Positions 1 through 3,724 of a DNA stretch of 5,024 bases are shown here, piece after piece. The notes under the pieces were generated by a model, which saw nothing but the letters and a program-made list of their open reading frames with translations, ran no database searches and was not told where the DNA came from. The position numbers and the translations under genes were made by a program. Source of the DNA: Candidatus Nomurabacteria bacterium (GTDB lineage: Bacteria; Patescibacteriota; Minisyncoccia; Phycocordibacterales; UBA9973). The first letter of the stretch is position 1. Each line of letters opens with the position of its first letter. The stretch lies in contig JAPLXT010000012.1 in NCBI GenBank assembly GCA_026395935.1, forward strand, positions 1 to 5,024, given 5' to 3'.

Positions 1-2
1 AA

Positions 3-689
3 GAAGCTGAATATCAAAAAATATTAAATGATAAGGCTAAACGCCGAGCTGAAATACTCTCAATGCTTTTTGATCTTCGTGATGCTTCCGCTATTCCATT
101 TGAAAAAGCTCTTGAATATGCAAATGATGCATCGAAAGTTACAAACGTTACTCCAGCATTTATACTAGCTATCATAACCCAAGAAAGTAATTTAGGTACC
201 GATCAAGGATCTTGTTATGTTACCAATATGAATACCGGAGCTGGAGCAAGTTCCAAAAGTGGAAAAGTTTTCCCCAATGTGATGAAACCATCGAGAGATA
301 TTAAACCATTCTTTGAAATAGCTACATCGGTTGGTAGAGACCCATATAAAACTCTTGTATCTTGTCCAATTGCATCTGCTGGAAGTTCAAGTTGGGGTGG
401 AGCTATGGGACCTGCACAATTCATTCCTTCAACATGGCAAGGTATAAAGAATCGTGTAGCAAATGCATTAGGTATAAAAACTCCCGATCCTTGGTATGCC
501 AAAGATGCATTTATGGCTTCAGCTTTATTCCTTAAAGATCTTGGTGGTGTTGGTAATAGTTATACTGCCCAGATAAAAGCCGCTTGTAAATACTATGGTT
601 CTGGAGGAACTACATGTTCTTATGGTAGACAAGTTATGGCAAGGGTCACTAAAATCCAAACTACTATGATTGACCCATTGCAAGATTAG
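3..689 (+). CDS. C-terminal part of a coiled-coil/lytic transglycosylase protein (5' end outside window)
   Basis: The frame is open from the first complete codon, so the ATG at 63 is internal and the N-terminus lies upstream. The first visible residues (AEYQKILNDKAKRRAEIL) are charged and heptad-like, consistent with the end of a coiled coil. Next comes a soluble-lytic-transglycosylase-like domain: FILAIITQESNLG holds the probable catalytic Glu (codon 183-185), and WGGAMGPAQFIPSTW (about 393-437) matches the substrate-binding motif of MltB/SLT-type enzymes. A later DPWYAKDAFMASALFLKDLG segment is also family-like. Such enzymes cut the MurNAc-GlcNAc bond of peptidoglycan. Four cysteines (in GSCY, VSCP, AACK, TTCS) suggest disulfides and an extracytoplasmic location. 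The signal peptide would lie outside the window. Parcubacteria commonly carry this coiled-coil plus transglycosylase layout; a role in wall remodelling or host contact is inference. It ends at TAG, the only non-TAA stop among the genes here. Confidence 0.85.
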   Translation, partial: EAEYQKILNDKAKRRAEILSMLFDLRDASAIPFEKALEYANDASKVTNVTPAFILAIITQESNLGTDQGSCYVTNMNTGAGASSKSGKVFPNVMKPSRDIKPFFEIATSVGRDPYKTLVSCPIASAGSSSWGGAMGPAQFIPSTWQGIKNRVANALGIKTPDPWYAKDAFMASALFLKDLGGVGNSYTAQIKAACKYYGSGGTTCSYGRQVMARVTKIQTTMIDPLQD

Positions 690-706
690 TAAAATCATGA
701 TAATAT
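678..706 (+). promoter_or_regulatory. Probable rpmE promoter (near-leaderless)
   Basis: A TTGCAA -35-like box (678-683), inside the end of the preceding gene, is followed after 17 nt by TAATAT (701-706). TG at 698-699 makes the latter an extended -10. Transcription would start near 713, about 4 nt before the rpmE ATG. TTGCAA with a 17-nt spacer recurs upstream of the tRNA gene. Confidence 0.45.
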
Positions 707-716
707 CACAAAACAT

Positions 717-944
717 ATGAAAAAAGACATACACCCAAAATATAATAGTGCTTCAGTTGTAACTTGCGCATGCGGGGCGACTTTTACTGTAGGCTCATCC
801 ATGGATAAAATCAACGTTGAAATCTGTAGTCAATGCCATCCTTTCTATACTGGTAATGAGAAAGTTCTCGACACAGCAGGACGTGTAGACCGCTTCAAGA
901 AGCGCGCAGCAGCATCTGGCAAAGCAGCTAAGGCAAAGAAATAA
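717..944 (+). CDS. rpmE: Large ribosomal subunit protein bL31
   Basis: This 75-aa protein opens with MKKDIHPKYN and contains SQCHPFYTG and GRVDRFKKR, the hallmark blocks of bL31. Its length is close to the roughly 70 residues usual for the family. Cys17 and Cys19 (TCACG) with Cys37 and Cys40 (CSQC) form the zinc-binding set of the C+ type of L31, so this is the zinc-containing paralogue rather than the zinc-free one induced under zinc starvation. bL31 sits at the central protuberance and helps bridge the 50S and 30S subunits. The tail (AAASGKAAKAKK) is Lys/Ala-rich, typical of rRNA-contacting extensions. No Shine-Dalgarno precedes the ATG; an extended -10 lies just upstream, suggesting a near-leaderless mRNA. 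The rpmE-prfA order is conserved in many bacteria. A terminator follows directly. Confidence 0.96.
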   Translation: MKKDIHPKYNSASVVTCACGATFTVGSSMDKINVEICSQCHPFYTGNEKVLDTAGRVDRFKKRAAASGKAAKAKK

Positions 945-953
945 ATTGATGAT

Positions 954-986
954 AAAATAAAAAGCTCTTTCGGGGCTTTTTATTTT
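954..986 (+). terminator. Rho-independent terminator after rpmE
   Basis: The arms around AAAAAGCTC and GGGCTTTTT (about 954-967 and 973-986) pair into a stem with a short loop near TTTCG, and the 3' arm runs into T-rich sequence (TTTTTATTTTTT). The stem is partly A/T, but the G/C core and T-run are typical. It lies 10 nt after the rpmE stop and overlaps the -35 region of the prfA promoter. Confidence 0.8.
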
Positions 987-987
987 T

Positions 988-996
988 TGTTATACT
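988..996 (+). promoter_or_regulatory. prfA extended -10 promoter (leaderless arrangement)
   Basis: TGTTATACT is a close match to the extended -10 consensus TGnTATAAT. The -35 region falls in the preceding terminator and shows no good box. With initiation about 7 nt past the -10, the transcript would start at about 1003-1005, at or just before the prfA ATG at 1005. The same nonamer occurs in the RRM gene promoter. An overlapping TATAAT at 996-1001 would start transcription inside the gene. Confidence 0.55.
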
Positions 997-1004
997 ATAA
1001 TTAT

Positions 1005-1976
1005 ATGAATCTAGATTTAGAACAACTTAAGAAAGATCACAAGACTAGCTACTTCGCTCTTGAATACGAGCGACTTTTGAGTGAGGAAAAGAAGGTCAAT
1101 GAGATGGTAGCTAGTGATGAAAGCTTGCGTGATTTGGCCGAAGAAGAAATTCAAAATATTAAATTCCAAAAAGAGGCAATAGAACGCCAGATAGAAGAGA
1201 TGATAAAAAGTGAAAAAGAAGATGAAGAATTCCCCAATGAAATAGTTCTTGAAGTTCGCGCCGGAGCCGGAGGAGATGAAGCTTCACTTTTCGCATGGGA
1301 ACTTGCACATATGTATGAAAGATTTGCAGAAGATAAAAAATGGAGTTGGAAGATACTACACGAGTCTACAAGTAGTGCTGATGGATACAAAGAAGCATCT
1401 TTTGAAGTTAGAGGTAAGGATGTTTACAAACTACTCCGCTATGAGACTGGTGTTCACCGTGTTCAACGTGTACCTTCAACAGAAAAGAATGGCAGAATTC
1501 ATACTTCTACCGCATCGGTTGCCATACTTCCGCTTCGTGTAAAAACTAAAATAATTATAAATCCGAGCGACCTCGATATCGAATATTCACGTAGTGGAGG
1601 TGCCGGAGGGCAGAATGTGAATAAAGTGGAGACAGCAGTTAGACTTATTCATAAACCTACAGGCATAGATGTACGTTGTACTACAGAGAGAAATCAGCTC
1701 GGCAACAGAGAGAAGGCGATGATGATTCTTTCTGCAAAATTACAAATGATGGAGGATGAGCGGGAAGCAAGTAAATACTCTGAAAATAGAAAGAATCAAA
1801 TAGGTACAGCAGATAGAAGTGAGAAAATCCGTACTTACAATTTCCCTCAAGACCGCGTCACCGATCACCGTATACGCCAATCATGGTCCAATATACCTGG
1901 AATTATGGAAGGGAATATATCTAAAATGATAGAAGCACTAGCAAGCGGACAGGTAGGGGAAGCTGAAGAAGATTAA
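1005..1976 (+). CDS. prfA: Peptide chain release factor 1 (RF1)
   Basis: RF1 recognises UAA and UAG in the ribosomal A site and triggers peptidyl-tRNA hydrolysis. The protein shows an N-terminal helical, Glu/Lys-rich domain (about 1-75), the conserved RAGAGGDEASLFAWEL block (from Arg85), and VHRVQRVPSTE, where P157-S158-T159 occupies the place of the RF1 anticodon tripeptide PxT (usually PAT or PVT; RF2 has SPF). SGGAGGQNVNKVET carries the catalytic GGQ at 201-203, and RTYNFPQDRVTDHRI is the usual late block. I start at ATG 1005, not the in-frame TTG at 987, because the 987-1004 stretch overlaps the extended -10 and encodes LYYNY-type filler. At 323 aa it is shorter than the usual 355-360. 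GGQ falls about 30 residues earlier than in E. coli (Q203 against Q235), so the loss is in domain 1. No prmC follows. Confidence 0.96.
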   Translation: MNLDLEQLKKDHKTSYFALEYERLLSEEKKVNEMVASDESLRDLAEEEIQNIKFQKEAIERQIEEMIKSEKEDEEFPNEIVLEVRAGAGGDEASLFAWELAHMYERFAEDKKWSWKILHESTSSADGYKEASFEVRGKDVYKLLRYETGVHRVQRVPSTEKNGRIHTSTASVAILPLRVKTKIIINPSDLDIEYSRSGGAGGQNVNKVETAVRLIHKPTGIDVRCTTERNQLGNREKAMMILSAKLQMMEDEREASKYSENRKNQIGTADRSEKIRTYNFPQDRVTDHRIRQSWSNIPGIMEGNISKMIEALASGQVGEAEED

Positions 1977-1983
1977 TTTCCTT

Positions 1984-2056
1984 GCCCCCACACCTATATT
2001 TTTATAGTTGATTACAACACAGAAATTATTTGTAATAAAAATATAGGTGTGGGGGC
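1984..2056. repeat. Long inverted repeat (20-bp perfect arms), MITE-like or unusual hairpin
   Basis: The arm at 1984-2003, starting GCCCCCACACC, is perfectly complementary to 2037-2056, ending GGTGTGGGGGC. Inside, ATTACAA (2011-2017) pairs with TTGTAAT (2030-2036), giving a second stacked stem after a 7-nt bulge. Unlike the other hairpins in this window, neither side ends in a T-run, so a standard intrinsic terminator is unlikely. CTTG occurs directly on both sides (1981-1984 and 2056-2059), as a 4-bp target-site duplication would. It starts 8 nt after the prfA stop and may still protect or process the prfA 3' end. Confidence 0.8.
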
Positions 2057-2086
2057 TTGCTATTTATTGCTATTTCGTGTTATACT
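2057..2086 (+). promoter_or_regulatory. Promoter of the RRM-protein gene
   Basis: TTGCTA (2057-2062) is followed by an 18-nt spacer and TATACT (2081-2086), which is preceded by TG (TGTTATACT, 2078-2086). Initiation is expected near 2093, giving a leader of about 150 nt before ATG 2246. The -35 abuts the inverted repeat at 1984-2056. Confidence 0.65.
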
Positions 2087-2092
2087 TTCCCC

Positions 2093-2245
2093 CAGTAGTT
2101 TGCTTATGTTTTGGTATTAGTTTCATTCTTCGTGTGTTAAACATTGAGGTATGTAAATGAAATCAGCTTCGCGATTACATTTATAAATTAGTTTTCTTCA
2201 AGTAGTGGATATGAAAGTATCGCTATGAGAAGCACATTGTCATAT
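2093..2245 (+). promoter_or_regulatory. Long 5' leader of the RRM gene with hairpin and two mini-ORFs
   Basis: The leader is far longer than those of rpmE and prfA. A hairpin at 2155-2182 pairs AAATG with CATTT and AATC with GATT, with an A-A mismatch and a GC-TTC-GC tip. The mini-ORF 2157-2186 (MKSASRLHL) lies inside it and has GAGG at 2146-2149, one of the few well-spaced Shine-Dalgarno-like sites in the window. A second mini-ORF, 2211-2228 (MKVSL), overlaps ATG 2225 as ATGA. Long structured leaders are typical of cold-regulated RNA-chaperone genes; that role here is inference. Confidence 0.4.
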
Positions 2246-2527
2246 ATGGCAAAAAAGTTGTATGTAGGTGGTCTTCCTTATAAGACTACCAACGATGAGC
2301 TTAAAGCTCATTTCAGTGCTGCAGGAGCGGTCGCTTCAGCAACCATTATTATGGATAAAATGACTGGCCGTTCAAAAGGTTTCGGTTTCGTAGAAATGGA
2401 AAACGATGCCGACGCAGCTACAGCTATCTCAATGTTTGATGGAAAGGACTTCGAAGGAAGAAACCTTACTGTTAACGAAGCTCGTCCTATGGAAGAGCGC
2501 CCACAAGGAGGTGGTTTCCGCAGATAA
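2246..2527 (+). CDS. Single-RRM RNA-binding protein
   Basis: This 93-aa protein is almost entirely one RNA recognition motif. RNP2 is LYVGGL (residues 5-10) and RNP1 is KGFGFVEM (44-51), each with the aromatic residues that stack on RNA bases. The order LYVGGLPYKTTNDELKAHF, then IIMDKMTGRSKGFGFVEM, then FEGRNLTVNEARP is the standard beta-alpha-beta-beta-alpha-beta fold. A short Gly/Arg tail (PQGGGFRR) resembles the glycine-rich ends of cyanobacterial Rbp proteins, which act in cold response and RNA binding. A seven-codon upstream extension from ATG 2225 is possible, but MAKKLYVGGL is the usual beginning of the family, so I prefer 2246. No convincing Shine-Dalgarno precedes either ATG. It is monocistronic, with its own promoter, long leader and terminator, suggesting independent high-level or condition-dependent expression. 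The RNA targets cannot be told from the sequence. Confidence 0.93.
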   Translation: MAKKLYVGGLPYKTTNDELKAHFSAAGAVASATIIMDKMTGRSKGFGFVEMENDADAATAISMFDGKDFEGRNLTVNEARPMEERPQGGGFRR

Positions 2528-2542
2528 TTAAACCTATCTAAA

Positions 2543-2586
2543 AAACAAAAAATCCCTAACTCGCGAGAGTAAGGGATTTTTTGTTT
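2543..2586 (+). terminator. Rho-independent terminator after the RRM gene
   Basis: AAACAAAAAATCCCT (2543-2557) pairs perfectly with AGGGATTTTTTGTTT (2572-2586). Above an A-A mismatch, ACTC and GAGT close a GCGA loop, a stable GNRA tetraloop. The A-run and T-run on the two arms could make it work in both directions. The last bases overlap the next gene's -35 box. Confidence 0.9.
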
Positions 2587-2613
2587 GACATATTTATTTA
2601 TATATTGTAGTAT
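2585..2613 (+). promoter_or_regulatory. Promoter of the 163-aa hypothetical gene
   Basis: A consensus TTGACA (2585-2590), a 17-nt spacer and TAGTAT (2608-2613, four of six matches) predict initiation near 2620 and an AT-rich leader of about 49 nt without a Shine-Dalgarno. An alternative TTTAAT at 2654-2659, 9 nt before the ATG, could give a leaderless transcript but has no -35 box. Confidence 0.55.
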
Positions 2614-2668
2614 GAAGAAAAAAATGTTTTAAAATAATCATATTTTATTTACTTTTAATTCTTTACAC

Positions 2669-3160
2669 ATGAAAACAAGAACTCTTTTCGAATTACCTGA
2701 GGTATTATTTCATCAATTTCTAAATCACTTAGGAGTAAAGGACATCAAAACTTTTGTCCTTAAAAATGAAAATGGGAGTAATGTAAAAATTGCTTGCCTG
2801 TATGCAACTTTGCCTAGACATGGAGAGTACGAAAATCCAACTCTCGTACTTTTGGATTTAAGAAGTAGATTTCCTAAAACCCAAGTGGTTATACTTACTG
2901 AACCTCCCGTAATCAGAAATGGTGAAGTAGAAATTTTGCGAGATTATGCAAGTATTTCCGCAATCCAAAGTGAGGGTAGCAAAGATGGAATTTTTGATAT
3001 TGCATTAACTGTTAATATGCCATATCTTGGCTCCATAACAATTGGGGATCCATTTGTCAGGTTTACGTTCCTTTATATGTTGGAATTATCACAAAAAGCT
3101 GATGAATTATTCCGCTCTAAACAATTTGAGTGGGTAAATCAATACAGCAAAAATGATTAA
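2669..3160 (+). CDS. Hypothetical protein, 163 aa, family not recognised
   Basis: I do not recognise this protein. It begins MKTRTLFELPEVLFHQFLNHLG and has no signal peptide; alternating hydrophobic segments suggest a soluble mixed alpha/beta fold. One stretch, TLVLLDLRSRFPKTQVVILTE (about 58-78), is strand-helix-strand in pattern and resembles part of a CheY-like receiver. No acidic pocket or conserved lysine can be assigned, so I make no functional call. A region around NMPYLGSITIGDPFVRFTF may be a hydrophobic core strand pair, and the C-terminus (LELSQKADELFRSKQFEW) looks helical. The open frame, promoter and downstream gene support it as real. Two nucleotides separate its stop from the next small gene, so the two probably form an operon ended by the hairpin at 3308-3337. 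Lineage-specific Patescibacteria proteins of this kind are common. Confidence 0.75.
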   Translation: MKTRTLFELPEVLFHQFLNHLGVKDIKTFVLKNENGSNVKIACLYATLPRHGEYENPTLVLLDLRSRFPKTQVVILTEPPVIRNGEVEILRDYASISAIQSEGSKDGIFDIALTVNMPYLGSITIGDPFVRFTFLYMLELSQKADELFRSKQFEWVNQYSKND

Positions 3161-3162
3161 TT

Positions 3163-3288
3163 ATGAGCAAAATAAGAAGGAAAAAGAAGCCTAGCAGAAG
3201 AAAACGCAAAGAACTCTTGGCTAAACATTTGGCTGATAAAATTTGGAGTGAATTGTTATATCTTCCAAATCTGAATAAGTCTACATAA
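3163..3288 (+). CDS. Very basic small protein, 41 aa
   Basis: This short frame starts at ATG 3163, two nucleotides after the preceding stop, and ends with TAA at 3286-3288. The first 16 residues (MSKIRRKKKPSRRKRK) are almost all Lys or Arg. An amphipathic helix-like stretch (ELLAKHLADKIWSELLYL) and a short polar end follow. Fourteen of 41 residues are Lys or Arg, which suggests binding to RNA, DNA or the ribosome, but I know no matching family. It is not one of the small basic ribosomal proteins bL34 or bL36: the length is near bL34 but their motifs are absent. Tight spacing implies co-transcription and perhaps translational coupling with the 163-aa protein. The evidence is limited to position, an uninterrupted frame and non-random composition. 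Confidence 0.5.
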   Translation: MSKIRRKKKPSRRKRKELLAKHLADKIWSELLYLPNLNKST

Positions 3289-3307
3289 ATGACTTACAAA
3301 ACAACTG

Positions 3308-3337
3308 AAGTCCCAGGAAAACATCCCTGGGCTTTTC
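3308..3337 (+). terminator. Rho-independent terminator of the hypothetical two-gene unit
   Basis: CCCAGG (3312-3317) pairs with CCTGGG (3326-3331), extended by AAG/CTT across one bulged T. The loop is AAAACATC-like, and TTTTC follows the stem. A 31-codon open frame running through it (3289-3384) is more likely chance. Confidence 0.75.
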
Positions 3338-3339
3338 GT

Positions 3340-3368
3340 TTGCAAAATAGAGGATTTTTTGATACAAT
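3340..3368 (+). promoter_or_regulatory. Promoter upstream of tRNA-Ile (and possibly the atp operon)
   Basis: TTGCAA (3340-3345), a 17-nt spacer and TACAAT (3363-3368) with TG at 3360-3361 form an extended -10 promoter. Initiation near 3375 would place about 100 nt, including the 5' tRNA-like fragment at 3404, ahead of the tRNA. Confidence 0.6.
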
Positions 3369-3403
3369 GTGGCTGTTCTTTTGAGAATTAAAGAGATATT
3401 TCT

Positions 3404-3431
3404 TGCGTGTGTAGTTGTTGGTTTGAATGTG
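3404..3431 (+). repeat. Copy of the tRNA-Ile 5' end upstream of the tRNA
   Basis: TGCGTGTGTAGTT (3404-3416) is identical to 3477-3489, covering the acceptor 5' strand, positions 8-9 and the start of the D-stem. Weaker likeness continues through TGGT and GAA (to about 3431) in the D-arm. The next 40 or so nt are not tRNA-like. Between the two G1-equivalents (3405 and 3478) lie 73 nt, about one tRNA length, as a decayed tandem duplicate would give. Confidence 0.7.
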
Positions 3432-3453
3432 CAAACTCTATACAACGTATAAT
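3423..3453 (+). promoter_or_regulatory. Possible second promoter next to tRNA-Ile
   Basis: A perfect TATAAT (3448-3453) has TTGAAT (3423-3428) upstream, with a long 19-nt spacer. Initiation near 3460 would give a tRNA precursor without the upstream 5'-end copy. The same stretch can form small hairpins (GTTTG/CAAAC, 3421-3436; ACAAC/GTTGT, 3442-3459). Confidence 0.3.
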
Positions 3454-3477
3454 TGTTGTTTTAATGTGTAAATACAT

Positions 3478-3552
3478 GCGTGTGTAGTTCAGTGGTAGAA
3501 CGCTGTCCTGATAAGACAGAGGTCCTTGGTCCGATTCCAAGCACACGCACCA
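3478..3552 (+). tRNA. tRNA-Ile (anticodon GAT), CCA encoded
   Basis: The full cloverleaf can be folded by eye. The acceptor GCGTGTG/CACACGC (3478-3484, 3542-3548) has seven perfect pairs. The D-arm is GTTC-AGTGGTA-GAAC. The anticodon stem is CTGTC/GACAG around loop CTGATAA, with GAT at 3510-3512. The variable loop has five nt, and the T-arm is CTTGG-TCCGATT-CCAAG. The discriminator is A (3549) and CCA is encoded (3550-3552), 75 nt in all. GAT reads the AUU and AUC isoleucine codons. One oddity is the T-loop, which reads TCCGATT, so position 55 is C rather than the nearly universal T that becomes pseudouridine. Fragments of this tRNA flank it on both sides. No terminator is seen before the atp genes. 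Confidence 0.96.
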
Positions 3553-3631
3553 GCGGGCGAGCAGGTAAACTGCTTTACCTGCGCCTTGGAATCGGAAGAC
3601 TTTTCATTATCGAAGATTGAAAAGTACCCGC
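3553..3631 (+). other. Structured spacer after the tRNA, with anti-T-arm segment
   Basis: GCGGG (3553-3557) can pair with CCCGC (3627-3631), enclosing two perfect hairpins: GCAGGTAAA/TTTACCTGC (3561-3582, loop CTGC) and ACTTTTCA/TGAAAAGT (3599-3625). The linker contains CTTGGAATCGGA (3585-3596), the exact reverse complement of tRNA positions 3530-3541. Neither hairpin is followed by a T-run, so they are not ordinary terminators. No coding frame is convincing here. This could be a structured precursor segment, a small RNA or the remains of inserted DNA. Confidence 0.5.
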
Positions 3632-3638
3632 GACCGTA

Positions 3639-3720
3639 GGGCGAGATAAACGTAATCGTGGTCCAAGCACACGCACAGTGGGCGAGATAAGCTTAATGGC
3701 AATCCAAGCACACGCATTTT
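3639..3720 (+). repeat. Two imperfect 41-bp tandem repeats carrying the tRNA 3' end
   Basis: Units 3639-3679 and 3680-3720 both begin GGGCGAGATAA and contain TCCAAGCACACGCA (3662-3675 and 3703-3716). By hand count 32 of 41 positions match, and differences lie mainly in the middle and last bases. The 14-mer equals the 3' T-stem, acceptor strand and discriminator of the tRNA (3536-3549). The first unit also keeps CAG (compare CCAG) and reads TGGTCCAAG, as if six T-loop bases were deleted. GGGCGAG also follows the tRNA at 3555-3561. The second unit ends just before the atpI-like gene. Confidence 0.75.
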
Positions 3721-3724
3721 ATTT

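Noticed and set aside
215..734. Reverse-strand open frames (215-502 and 525-734)
   Set aside because: They lie opposite the well-supported transglycosylase gene and have no recognisable motif, promoter or ribosome site.
987..1004. TTG-initiated N-terminal extension of RF1
   Set aside because: The six extra codons overlap the TGTTATACT promoter element and resemble no RF1 start. ATG 1005 follows at leaderless distance.
2051..2093. Alternative pairing of GGGGG (2051-2055) with CCCCC (2089-2093)
   Set aside because: The C-run lies at about the predicted transcription start, so both arms would rarely be on the same RNA, and the 20-bp pairing of the palindrome is far stronger.
2225..2245. Upstream ATG adding seven residues to the RRM protein
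   Set aside because: The family normally starts a few residues before LYVGGL, as from ATG 2246, and the extension has no better ribosome site. It remains possible and is mentioned in the leader entry.
2840..2905. CheY-like receiver domain in the 163-aa protein
   Set aside because: The likeness is limited to one strand-helix-strand stretch around LVLLDLRSRFPKTQVVILTE. The acidic pocket and conserved Lys cannot be placed.
3289..3384. 31-codon frame starting right after the 41-aa gene
   Set aside because: It runs through the terminator hairpin and the tRNA promoter, and the peptide shows no family features.
3404..3716. tmRNA or split/permuted tRNA
   Set aside because: A complete, contiguous tRNA-Ile cloverleaf with CCA sits in the middle. 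There is no tag-peptide frame, and the acceptor sequence is unlike the tmRNA GGGGC-type end.
3639..3720. CRISPR array
   Set aside because: There are only two imperfect units, with no conserved repeat/spacer alternation and no cas genes. The shared part is a tRNA 3' end.
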